From NCBI GenBank assembly GCA_016222925.1, contig JACRQB010000032.1:1-17497 (forward strand): a stretch of 17,497 bases of DNA. Direction: 5' to 3'. Positions 9,065 to 16,543 of this stretch are shown piece by piece (position 1 is the first letter of the stretch; every line of letters begins with the position of its first letter). The position numbers and the translations under genes were made by a program. The DNA is from Nitrospirota bacterium (lineage in GTDB: Bacteria; Nitrospirota; Nitrospiria; Nitrospirales; Nitrospiraceae). The notes under the pieces are model-generated. The model was not told the DNA's origin. It worked only from the letters and a program-made list of their open reading frames with translations, and made no database searches.

Positions 9065-9070
9065 CCTCCT
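9065..9070 (-). promoter_or_regulatory. Strong ribosome-binding site of treT
   Basis: AGGAGG on the minus strand, 8 bases before the ATG at 9056. It fixes the start of the treT remnant and therefore the head of the treT-glgP-ackA-xfp operon. I could not identify a convincing -35/-10 pair in the roughly 290 bases upstream. Confidence 0.6.
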
Positions 9071-9353
9071 ACTCCAGTTCAACGTCGAGGCAACAGTGTT
9101 CCCTTCGTCACCTTTGCGAATCAAAGAATATACCGGTCGTTCATGTGGTGTGAATGGCACGATGCTGGGTTACGGTCCAGGAGGATTGACCCCTTGTACC
9201 TACACACGAAGCATTCCTGCAGCAGGCTAGCAAAGATCTCTGACGAAAAAATACTGGTGAACAATCATCCGGCAGGCAGCGTACTCCTCTACCGTGAATG
9301 GACCACAATTCTTTGCAAGAATCTTCAGACTGGAAAACTCATGAGCTGAGGAG

Positions 9354-9645
9354 GTGAGGCGTGATTGTCCGCGATGTCACGGCCTGAGGGTGGAGGCTTA
9401 TTCGGATGTGGCAAGTCAGGACGAGGCGGGGCAGGACGTGATCGGGTGGCGTTGCGTGAATTGCGGGAAGTTATGTGGATCGGCTGGTCCTACTGAATCG
9501 CTGGATGCAACAAGGTATTGCTCCCCTCCCTCTTCAGCTGGGGAGAGGACGATCTGTACCGCGTCCTCTATCGTCTCTTGCGACCCGTCAGCGACCAGCT
9601 GCAGCATGGCAAATAGAGATGAATGGATCTATCTGGACCTCATGA
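9354..9645 (+). pseudogene. Small zinc-ribbon protein gene with a frameshift
   Basis: The first frame starts at a GTG (9354) and reads RRDCPRCHGL, then GWRCVNCG: two CxxC knuckles about 30 residues apart, a zinc ribbon of the sort found in many tiny Nitrospira-type proteins. Right after the second knuckle (about 9464-9469) the frame turns into unrelated sequence. The next frame instead gives SYVDRLVLLNRWMQQGIAPL, which is the continuation expected for this family, and runs to a TGA at 9643-9645. One extra base in the GGGAAG stretch explains it. A GAGGAGG sequence overlaps the proposed start, so the exact start is uncertain. No function can be assigned beyond likely zinc binding. Confidence 0.55.
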
Positions 9646-9743
9646 ATGGCATTGCGCAGTGCCCCGCTGATTTTGGAGCCATCGCGGCAGACAGTGCTGC
9701 AATTTATCGAGCTGAACCGGTTGGTTGAAATAGATATTCGGTG

Positions 9744-9992
9744 CTACACAGGAAATGTGTGGTTCAGAATCTCCCGTTCCGCATCCAGCCAATCTTGCTC
9801 TGCACAGCCCTCACGGCGACCTCGCTCAACGTACAGTTCATAAGCTCGTACGGTGATACGCGCATGCAAATCGTCAAACATCCGTTGCTTCTTCGGTATC
9901 GCCGTACTAGTCGATGATTGCTCCTGGGTTCGACTTCCCTGGGGAATGGCCGGTGTGTTCTTTGTTCCCTGCTTCGATGGTTGGGCTTTCAT
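9744..9992 (-). CDS. DUF2934 domain small protein
   Basis: Short soluble protein of 82 residues. The first 35 residues are polar, low-complexity sequence rich in Q, S, T and K. Residues about 43-76 form the DUF2934 signature: RITVRAYELYVERGRREG followed by QDWLDAEREI. The role of this family is unknown; it recurs in soil and nitrifying bacteria in multiple copies. The ATG has a good AAAGGAG site about 8 bases upstream. It stands alone, convergent with the broken zinc-ribbon gene, and shows no lesion. The domain matches closely, so the gene call is fairly safe although it is small. Confidence 0.8.
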   Translation of the reverse strand: MKAQPSKQGTKNTPAIPQGSRTQEQSSTSTAIPKKQRMFDDLHARITVRAYELYVERGRREGCAEQDWLDAEREILNHTFPV

Positions 9993-10116
9993 GGTCGATC
10001 TCCTTTGTAAAATGGAATGCTCTCACTGTCCGCTGACTTCACGGTGCGAGACAACCATACCAGACTTTTGAGCCAGGGATGCAGGGATGTTTGGACCGAC
10101 ACCTGGACCGAATAAG

Positions 10117-10227
10117 GCCCCCTCCTTTGGGCCTCAGCGTGACTACTCCCTCTCGGTTCATGCGGTCAATGGCGAGACAGACTTGATTCCAGGTGAGGTT
10201 TGGGCGCTGCAACACCACCTCATCTCA
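10117..10227 (-). pseudogene. Truncated paralogue of the 83-residue TWNQ protein
   Basis: On the minus strand this stretch reads DEVVLQRPNLTWNQVCLAID and then RMNREGVVTLRPKGGG. It matches the middle of the intact 83-residue gene at 13637-13888, which has LCPDLTWNQMFLAID then DLSRKGEVRVTIE. Two adjacent TGA codons (10225-10230) sit just upstream in the same frame, so the usual N-terminal 25 residues are cut off. After KGGG the reading frame continues without resembling the family. I read it as a decayed duplicate of that gene, not an active one. Confidence 0.5.
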
Positions 10228-10300
10228 TCAAAAGCAGTGCCTGGTGACCGGATGATGATTTCGAGAACCTGATGACCGGCAGTGGGATGAGGTGGCATAA

Positions 10301-10325
10301 CTCCTCATTCTTTGAAAATGAGGGG
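10301..10325. repeat. Isolated 9-bp inverted repeat (stem-loop)
   Basis: CTCCTCATT and AATGAGGGG pair as a 9-bp stem (one G-T wobble) around a 7-base loop. No T-run follows on either strand, so it does not look like an intrinsic terminator. It lies in gene-free sequence between the truncated TWNQ paralogue and the IS5 remnant. Confidence 0.4.
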
Positions 10326-10740
10326 ACGACAATGCGCCATTCACCATCGTGCAGGTTGCGTACCAGGCCACACTGGAGAGGAGATCACACCTGAGAAGAT
10401 TGAACGCAGGTTCATCATGTGGGGAGAAGCGAATGGTTCTGCCTCCGTACATCTGCATGAATGTGGAGAATCGGGACAATCCTGACGCAACCGATGGTGA
10501 GGACTTTCCTTGTCTCTCCAGTATAGGCTAACCAGCGCTCGTCTCCTCTCAGGTTGCATCGTTTCTTCCATCGGATCACCACTCCTGTCATACCGACCTT
10601 GTCATCACAGATTTCAGCACCTGATCCCCCACGATCCGTGAAGCCGCCAGCACGCCCAACCACATCGCACCAGGAATTCCATGACCGCTCATCGCGCTAA
10701 AGCTGTCTCGCTCCAAAGATCGGAATCGGTCCGGTCTGGA
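10326..10740. other. Gene-free stretch
   Basis: Several open frames of 60-83 codons cross this stretch on both strands, but they overlap each other and show no recognisable domain or convincing ribosome-binding site. One short minus-strand frame just beyond the IS5 stop (about 10600-10740) reads MSGHGIPGAMWLGVLAASRI. I cannot support it as a gene. The region most likely belongs to the IS-scarred accessory segment. Confidence 0.4.
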
Positions 10741-11207
10741 CTAGAAGCGGTTTCGGTATCGGTCGGAGACGATCTTGAAGCGTTTCACGGCGCCGATGAC
10801 GTGTTCGGCGGGAACGCGGTCTTTCGAGATCGTGCGGTTGTGCAGTTTGTTCTCCTTGTTCAGCGGATTCATTTTGCGACGCTTTTTCGGCATCGTGGTG
10901 TTGCCATACACGTTCTGCAGGCCCCGGTAGGGTGTCGGTCATGGCTTTGGTGGTGGGATGGAGTCTGACGCCAGACTCCTTGAGCACCCGGAAATCATGC
11001 CGGCGGCCGGCGGCATGCGCGAGGCAGATGATCGTGCCCGTCGCCTTGTCGACGGCGAGCTGGGTCTTCAGCGTGTGGCGTTTTTCTTGCCCGAATAGTA
11101 GCGACGCTGTTTTTTTGTGGTCGTTCCACGGGCGTTTCCGTTGCGTCGATGAGGACAACCTCGTAAGCCCTGTCACTCCTGACGAGAGCCTTCTTGCCCG
11201 GCAACGT
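10741..11207 (-). mobile_element. IS5-family transposase remnant
   Basis: The C-terminal half of an IS5-family DDE transposase can be pieced together across frames. It reads TLPGKKALVRSD, YEVVLIDATETPVERP, KRHTLKTQLAVDKATG, HAAGRRHDFRVLKESG, NTTMPKKRRKMNPL, PAEHVIGAVKRFKI and SDRYRNR, then stop at 10741-10743. The three catalytic acids appear as D in LIDATE, D in MTDT and E in PAEH. At least three frameshifts are visible. The A-run near 11110 is one base short (7 instead of 8). The A-run in GKKxRH has 5 bases. Two bases are missing where TDTGYRG is expected. The N-terminal third and both terminal inverted repeats were not found. It is dead and lies fused to the hlyD-type gene. Confidence 0.8.
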
Positions 11208-11420
11208 GACCGTCGCTCCTTCCCTGGCGAGCAATTCCTGGATACGTCCGGGAAATTTGCTGGCGACCGTCACATGATCGCCCTCAATCCGACCGTTTGC
11301 TTGAATCAGACCGTCAGGGAGTCTGTGATTCAAAACCCACCGCTCGAGCGCCACGTACCCGCTTCCAGCAATGACGATGACCAGAGCCCCGATGATAATG
11401 TGTCTGCGCGGCGTCCCCAT
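10995..11420 (-). pseudogene. HlyD-type membrane-fusion protein, truncated and fused to IS5 sequence
   Basis: Starts with MGTPRRH, a membrane anchor of about 15 hydrophobic residues (IIIGALVIVIAGSGY), then the first strand region of a periplasmic adaptor: NGRIEGDHVTVASKFPGRI and ELLAREGATV. That is the opening of the HlyD/EmrA-type biotinyl-lipoyl-like domain, which normally continues for about 250 more residues. Here, at about residue 71, it passes in frame into IS5 transposase sequence (TLPGKKALVRSD) and ends at 10995. The start lies 14 bases after the last codon of the tolC-type gene, so the pair formed an operon for a tripartite efflux or secretion pump. The ATG at 11420 is the family-like start; its ribosome-binding site is weak. 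Confidence 0.75.
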
Positions 11421-11434
11421 CGATGTCGCCAACC

Positions 11435-12618
11435 TTAGAACAACTTTTCGATCTCTCCCTTGGCCCGTGCTAGGTTGATGCGCGAGGCATTGAAGCGGAA
11501 CACACCTCCAAGGTAACTTGATCCGAGACATCCTTCATGCGAATCGATTCTTGTCGAACCCGGCTGCGGTTTTCGGAGATCCGGCTTTCCCGCTGGCCGC
11601 CATCGAAAATCGGGACCGAAAGCGTCAGACCGATTGAACGCGTGGACAACGCATCTTCGGGCTTCAAACCAATCCAACCATAATCACCGTTCAACAAAAG
11701 TGAGGGTATCCGCTCGCTGGTCACGGAACTGAGGCTCAGCGACGCCAGTCGCTGGCGATTCTCTTGAGCCATCAACTCCAACCGCTGCTCGCGTGCGGTC
11801 AGGAGAGCTTGTTCGGGGGCTTGAATTTCGACCGGCACAAACTTGAGTTCATCCGTGAGAACCAATCTGATATCGAAGGCAATCCCCGATGCGCGGATCA
11901 GATTGAGTCGCGCACTCTCCTGTTCATTCTGCGAGACGAGCAACCGTTGTGTGTTGTTCTCCAATTGAACTTCCTGGCGCGTAACATCCAACCCTGTTGT
12001 CACGCCCGCCGCCTTCCGATCTCTCGCTAATTTCAGCAATTGCCGGCTGAGCTCGTTATCCGCCTCCCGTGCCTTGACCGCTTCGTCCGCCCGCAATGCC
12101 TCGATGTACATCAGCCCTACGGTTGCCATGACGTCGCGCTTCGTCACTTCCGCTTCCAGATCCGCAACATCGATGCCCGATTTCGGCGCCCGCCATCGTT
12201 GAATGAGGCTGAGGCTGAAAATGTTCTGCATCAGAGTGGCGCGCGCGTCATAGACTTCGAACGGGTCGGTGACGCTGCGGGTGAGGCCGAGACCGGCAAG
12301 CCGGTCCGAGGGAAGACCGAAGGCGGCGAGATTGACCGTTTGGTTTCGACCGTTGAGATATCCACCGACATTCGGAAGCAGGGCACCCAAGCTCGTATTG
12401 GCCTGAGACTGCGCCGCGGCGATACGCTCCTTCAGCAGCCGCACGTTCACGTTGTTGTCGATCGCGGCTTGAATCGCCTCTCGGAGACTCAGCTTGAGTT
12501 CCGGAGGGTTTCTCTCCAACTCCTCTGCAGAAACAAGTTCTGTGGCCGTCCCGCAGATGACTGCAGCGAGGACGAGGGAAACAACGCGACACACGATGAA
12601 GCGGTGTTTTCCCCACAT
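11435..12618 (-). pseudogene. TolC-family outer-membrane efflux protein with 3' deletion
   Basis: Outer-membrane channel component of tripartite pumps. The first frame encodes 382 residues: signal peptide cleaved near VSA (residue 31), LSLREAIQAAIDNNVNVRLL, long alpha-helical heptad-rich stretches (including LARDRKAAGVTTGLDVTRQE), and the second repeat with SIGLTLSVPIFDGGQRESRI. It then derails after QVTLEV and stops at 11470. A different frame over the same last bases gives FRFNASRINLARAKGEIEKLF and a TAA at 11435-11437, the normal C-terminus of the family. The usual intervening 60-80 residues of the last helical hairpin are missing. A deletion not divisible by three joined the two parts. 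The hlyD-type gene follows after 14 bases. The ATG at 12618 lacks a strong ribosome-binding site. Confidence 0.85.
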
Positions 12619-12868
12619 AGACGTATTCCAAGCTCCGAGCGACTAGGCTTGCAAGGAGGGAGCCGGTGGGAAGGAAAGTCAGCTATAACGACTTTCGATC
12701 AGAAAATTGACGAGTTGAATGGTCACCGCGCGTAAGGAAGACTTCGACGCAGGGGAAACTTGCGACATTGGAGAAAACGGTACTGTCGCAGAAGGTAACA
12801 GATCAGGGGAGAGGTGTGTGGAGTTTAGTTTGAGGAGAAGTGTGGGCGCCATTTTGGCCGTCCTTCCG

Positions 12869-13122
12869 CTATGCAAGGGAACAACGACTGGGCAAGCTGG
12901 CATCGATGCTCTTGCCGACCGCCTGATAAATCGCATGAAGCAGATGTTTATGCGCCGTTCCCTTTTCGAGCAACAGGCAGGCACCGGCACCCAAGAACGC
13001 TTCTCGATTCCCATTTCCGACGTAAAACGAGAGGCCTATGATCGGTATGTGAGGATGCTTTCGTGTAATCCTTGCCGGACGAGGAAGTGGTCGTCCACCA
13101 GGAGTACGCGAATACTTTTCAT
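12869..13122 (-). pseudogene. Response-regulator receiver domain, internally deleted
   Basis: The first frame reads MKSIRVLLVDDHFLVRQGL, the start of a receiver domain with its acidic pair, then stops shortly after ESI. A second frame resumes with HPHIPIIGLSFYVG and continues through GNREAFLGAGACLLLEKGTA, with the conserved lysine, to a TAG at 12869-12871. Between them about 45-50 residues are missing, including the strand carrying the phosphoacceptor aspartate. The junction lies at about 13048-13060. No output domain follows, so the ancestor was probably a stand-alone receiver or a short regulator. It sits upstream of the tolC-type gene with about 250 featureless bases between. Confidence 0.75.
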
Positions 13123-13333
13123 CGCCGGCCGGTCAGCAATGGAACTCTGAGCATGAGAGACTGCACATGTCGACATACGGGACTCCTCTTCAATCATCAG
13201 TTCCAGACATGAACGCGGCACGAGGTCTTCGCTGGTGTGATCGTACTCACAGACTGACGTCGCTTGTGTAGACCCTCGTGCCTCTATTGCTTTCTCCGAC
13301 ACCGGACAAGAACGCTTCATTCCACCAAGTCGG

Positions 13334-13513
13334 TTATCTCTGACCGCGATATGGATCATCGATCTCCGCGCCACATTCAAGACAACGAACCTTGCCTGTG
13401 CGTTTGCCGCCTCTGGTCAAAATATCATCAATGAGACGCTGATGAGCGCATGCGCTGTTGAGGATGGTCGTGCCGCTTTCTTCCTCTGTGTTCTGAAGCA
13501 CCTGGATCTGCAT
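13334..13513 (-). CDS. Small zinc-ribbon-like hypothetical protein
   Basis: A 59-residue protein starting at the ATG at 13513, chosen because GGAGG lies 6 bases upstream; a longer frame to 13588 lacks such a site. It contains CAHQRL, then GGKRTGKVRCLECGAEIDDP. The C-x-H and C-x-x-C pairs, about 25 residues apart, could bind one zinc ion. Similar tiny proteins with a TGKVRCxECG core are, as I recall, common in Nitrospira-type genomes. No function is known to me. It shows no lesion and lies about 120 bases downstream of the TWNQ gene on the same strand. Confidence 0.6.
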   Translation of the reverse strand: MQIQVLQNTEEESGTTILNSACAHQRLIDDILTRGGKRTGKVRCLECGAEIDDPYRGQR

Positions 13514-13636
13514 GGACACCTCCATTTCCTGGAGCATTTCAGCTTCAGCGGATGAGCGGGCTCCCCCCTGGGAACCATACATACTCACGCCTGTATTCGT
13601 GAGTTGCCCTAAGATTCACTTGCTGAGGACAGGCCA

Positions 13637-13888
13637 TTAAACTCTCTGTTCTCGTTCCAGGACAGGGGAATTCGAGCTCGCCTCAGGACGACGGATCTGT
13701 ACCCTATAAGTCCTGTCGGCTTCTATCGTCACCCGCACTTCTCCCTTCCTGCTCAAGTCATCGATGGCGAGAAACATCTGATTCCATGTCAAATCAGGAC
13801 AGAGATCCATCATTTTGTCCAGCCGACAGTCCGTACCCGCTTGTTCCAAGGTGGTTTTGACGCGATCAATGAATGCCGTCGTGTCCAT
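13637..13888 (-). CDS. Small TWNQ-motif protein, possibly winged-helix
   Basis: An 83-residue soluble protein. Residues about 3-28 form a helix (FIDRVKTTLEQAG then CRLDKMMDL). LTWNQMFLAIDDLSRKGEV (33-51) looks like a helix-turn-helix whose second helix ends at a glycine turn, followed by two short strands (RVTIE and TYRVQIRR) that would form a wing. This is the layout of a minimal winged-helix domain, but that is inferred from pattern only. The ATG has a strong GGAGG site. A truncated paralogue lies at 10117-10227. I do not recognise a named family; similar tiny proteins seem to recur in Nitrospira-type genomes. It could bind DNA or simply be a protein-interaction module. Confidence 0.7.
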   Translation of the reverse strand: MDTTAFIDRVKTTLEQAGTDCRLDKMMDLCPDLTWNQMFLAIDDLSRKGEVRVTIEADRTYRVQIRRPEASSNSPVLEREQRV

Positions 13889-13960
13889 GGATTCCCTCCT
13901 TGTTTGAGAGAGTCATACCCTAGAAGAAAGAGGAATCCTTATGAACTGGTAAATGACCTA

Positions 13961-14157
13961 GTTTGCGATGGGATTTTTGCCAGGGACGTAGTCGGAGAGA
14001 ACCTCTCGGCTACTTAAGAGTTCATCTCCCGTTTACACCGGGACAGAATGGGATGGCCGAACAGCTCTTTCGGAGCCTCAACGAGGTGCGTGTGGCTGCC
14101 ACGGAATCGTTCCCAGCTACCGATATGGGCCGGATTCAGGGGGAGTGTCACAGATAG
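13961..14157 (+). mobile_element. IS3-type (rve) transposase remnant
   Basis: The plus strand carries a scrap of an integrase-core transposase. Frame one reads CDGIFARDVVGE and then, after a stop, EFIS. One base short in the C-run near 14030, the frame changes to PFTPGQNGMAEQLFRSLNEV, matching the NGMxE block with the catalytic glutamate of IS3-type OrfB. The residues before it resemble the DNGxxF block carrying the second catalytic aspartate. The C-terminal YNxxRPHQALGY part and the N-terminal half are absent, and no terminal repeats were found. It is a decayed fragment. Confidence 0.6.
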
Positions 14158-14248
14158 CCTCAAGCGAACTGCTCTACGGCAATGAGCAAAGATGGGACTG
14201 TGGTTTTATCTATGTATCTTGTGAAGAGACGGGAGAGATTACAGTTGA

Positions 14249-14884
14249 TCACTCGCGAGGCCCTGCGTGATGGCGTAGCGCATTCATGAGGCAGGTCTTG
14301 TGAAATTCGATGGTTTTCACGGACACATGGAGCAGAGAGGCGATCGCTTTTGTTCCCTTGCCTTCGCCGATCAACTGTAAGACTTCACGCTGCCGCGGAG
14401 TGAGTTCCACCACGGAACCTTTGATCGCCGGTGCCTCTTCTCGCTCCATCGTCTGCGCAAGCACCGGCTTGGTGATCGAGGGCGTCAAATATTGCTGCCC
14501 CTTCAGCACGGCCTCAATCGCCAGCGGCAGCTCCATGGGCGCCGACCGCTTCAGGAGGTAGCCGCTCGCACCGACGTGGAACGCTTCCGTCACATAGCTC
14601 GGGCTCGTATGCATGGTCAGAAAAATAAGCTTGGCCGAGTGATGGAGCTTCCGGATCTGACGCGCGGCGTCGATACCGTTGAGCAACGGCATGCTGATAT
14701 CCAGAAGGATCAGGTCGGGCTCCAAGCGCTGAGCCGCCTCTACCAGTGCCCGGCCGTCTTCTACCGCGCCGACGACCTCACAGGTCTCTTCGACAAGCCG
14801 ACGCAGACCGGCGAGCATCAAGCTGTGATCGTCGGCTAAGAGCACACGCGGCTTCGGCGTCACTCCATTCATTGTTGTGCTCAC
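14249..14884 (-). CDS. NarL/FixJ-type response regulator, C-terminus frameshifted
   Basis: DNA-binding partner of the adjacent kinase. The receiver domain (about 12-128) has the acidic pair D18/D19, phosphoacceptor D62 in LLDISMP, switch residue T90 and K112. The LuxR-type helix-turn-helix is at about 159-203 with ELTPRQREVLQLIGEGKGTKAIA and VSVKTIEFHK. After LMNAL the frame ends with RHHAGPRE-stop. Another frame of the same bases gives RYAITQGLASDQL and a stop at 14239, the usual end of these proteins, so the fourth helix (typically GLRTTAELT...) is lost through a short deletion. Recognition-helix residues remain, but NarL-type dimer contacts use that last helix. The listed start is GTG at 14884; an ATG at 14872 is equally plausible. 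It begins 39 bases after the kinase. Confidence 0.88.
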   Translation of the reverse strand: MSTTMNGVTPKPRVLLADDHSLMLAGLRRLVEETCEVVGAVEDGRALVEAAQRLEPDLILLDISMPLLNGIDAARQIRKLHHSAKLIFLTMHTSPSYVTEAFHVGASGYLLKRSAPMELPLAIEAVLKGQQYLTPSITKPVLAQTMEREEAPAIKGSVVELTPRQREVLQLIGEGKGTKAIASLLHVSVKTIEFHKTCLMNALRHHAGPRE

Positions 14885-14923
14885 ACCTGGATCAACATCG
14901 GTTGCTCGCCCGGGGTCCGCGCG

Positions 14924-16501
14924 TCATGGAGCGACCTCCTGTCGGACATCGGGAAGCGGCACCCATGCATGCACTTCCGTCCCGTCACCTGGGCGCGTCC
15001 GGATGTGGAACGTGCCCTCCGCCAAACGAACCCGCTCTTCCATGCTGAGGAGTCCGAGCCCCTGACTGCGGGCTTCCTTCCCCTCAAATCCTTTCCCATC
15101 ATCGACGATACAGACCCCGACTCCTGTGGAAGTCCCAAGCAATCGCACCACGACCATCGAAGCTTCGGCATGCTTCAGCACATTTTGGAGGGATTCTTGC
15201 GTCACGCGATAGAGGCAGGTGGCCATTTCGATGGGAATCGCTTTCGACACATTTCGGGAGACGTACCGAACGGCAAGCGCCGTGCGCTGTGCAAACTCGT
15301 GGGTATGATCCTGAATCGCCGCTTCGAGGCCTAGATGTTCCAGACTGGAGGGGTGGAGCCGGTAGGCGAAGGTGTGGACGTCATCCGCAAGCCGTTCGGC
15401 CGCCTCTCGAACATTCCGACAGTACGGCAACAGAGCCGGCTTGGATGTACACAATCGTTCGAGCGAACCAGCATCGAGCGCCAGACTCGCAAGCCGTTGC
15501 GTGATATCGTCGTGCAGCTCGCGGGCAATGCGTTGTCGTTCGACCTCTTGCGCCGTGAGCAGTTTCGCGGTCAGCTTCTCCAGTTTCGTCTGATGCCGAT
15601 GCAATTCCTCCTCAGCTCGCTTGCGCCTGGTGACGTCGATCTGGAACCCGATGAGCTCAACCGGCACACCGGCCTGATCGTGAAGGATGCGCACCTCATC
15701 GTACAACCAGCGATACTTCCCGTCCCGATGACGAAATCGGTATTCATAGACGCGGCGGTCCTGTTCAAGAACGGTTGAGAGATTGGCGAGCACCTGCGAG
15801 CGATCGTCGGGATGAAGACGGGTGACCCAAAAGTCTGAATGTTCCACAAAATCATGCGGGCTATAACCGAGTTGCTCGACGACGTTCTCGCTGATGAATG
15901 TCGTGCTGAAGTCACCGGTGGTTCTGCGTGCATAGAGCACCACCGGGGTGGATTGTAACAGGAGCTGCTGTCTCGCTTGCACGGTGCACAACGCCGCCGT
16001 ACGTTCGGCGATTCGATGTTCAAGCAGCTCGTTGAGCTCGCGCAGTGCTCCCTCGGCTTGTTTGCGTTCGGTGATGTCGCTGCCGATCGTCAGCAGACAT
16101 TGTTTTCCGTTGAGGGTGATCAGGTCAGTTGAGATGAGGAAGTGACGCAGGTCTTTATTCTTCGTCCGCATCGACACTTCGGCATTTCTGACCGAACCTT
16201 CCGATCGAAGTCGATCGATCAACTTGGCTCGCTCTTGAGGATCGGGCCAGATCCCCAACATCAGCGTCGTCTTCCCAATCACCTCGTGTCGCTGAAACCC
16301 ATAGATCTGGAGGCAGGCGTCGTTGATCTCGAGACAGCGCCCGGTCTTCAGTTCCGTGATGCCGATCGGGTGGGGGCTTAAACGAAAGGCCTTGTCGAAG
16401 AGATCTTCCTTCGGCGTGACCTTGCTGGAGCGCGGGCGCTTGCTGGTTCGCACACGCACAGCTCGTCGGCTCGGACTGTTCTTCGTGGATTTGGACGGCA
16501 T
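14924..16501 (-). CDS. PAS-PAS sensor histidine kinase (HisKA_3 type)
   Basis: Cytoplasmic two-component sensor kinase. From the ATG at 16501 it is 525 residues (numbers below count from an in-frame TTG 14 codons earlier). It has a basic low-complexity head, a first PAS domain (about 48-160, ending in DITERKQAE), a coiled-coil linker (160-195), and a second PAS/PAC domain (about 196-310, with HPDDR and YRFRHRDGKYRWL). A HisKA_3 dimerisation helix follows, with phosphohistidine H344 in RELHDD. The HATPase has N-box N454, DDGKGFEG (481-488) and GLGLLSMEERV (495-505). There are no membrane segments, so the signal is probably intracellular or redox/ligand sensed by PAS. The kinase type matches NarX/DegS partners of NarL-type regulators, and the regulator follows directly. 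No lesion was seen. Neither start has a clear ribosome-binding site. Confidence 0.93.
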   Translation of the reverse strand: MPSKSTKNSPSRRAVRVRTSKRPRSSKVTPKEDLFDKAFRLSPHPIGITELKTGRCLEINDACLQIYGFQRHEVIGKTTLMLGIWPDPQERAKLIDRLRSEGSVRNAEVSMRTKNKDLRHFLISTDLITLNGKQCLLTIGSDITERKQAEGALRELNELLEHRIAERTAALCTVQARQQLLLQSTPVVLYARRTTGDFSTTFISENVVEQLGYSPHDFVEHSDFWVTRLHPDDRSQVLANLSTVLEQDRRVYEYRFRHRDGKYRWLYDEVRILHDQAGVPVELIGFQIDVTRRKRAEEELHRHQTKLEKLTAKLLTAQEVERQRIARELHDDITQRLASLALDAGSLERLCTSKPALLPYCRNVREAAERLADDVHTFAYRLHPSSLEHLGLEAAIQDHTHEFAQRTALAVRYVSRNVSKAIPIEMATCLYRVTQESLQNVLKHAEASMVVVRLLGTSTGVGVCIVDDGKGFEGKEARSQGLGLLSMEERVRLAEGTFHIRTRPGDGTEVHAWVPLPDVRQEVAP

Positions 16502-16543
16502 AGGCGAGTCTGTAATTTTAGGCCTGGAGTCACGGCCGAACAA

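Noticed and set aside
9155..9169. Possible sigma-54 promoter (TGGCAC-N5-TGGG)
   Set aside because: The -24 half fits but the -12 half lacks TTGC, and no suitable plus-strand gene follows at the right distance.
10415..10663. Minus-strand open frame of 82 codons
   Set aside because: No domain, no convincing ribosome-binding site, and overlapping frames of similar length; probably chance.
64..16543. Uniform sequencing error as the cause of all frameshifts
   Set aside because: ftsH, glgP and the kinase, together over 5 kb, show no indel, and several lesions are multi-codon deletions; local assembly error remains possible.
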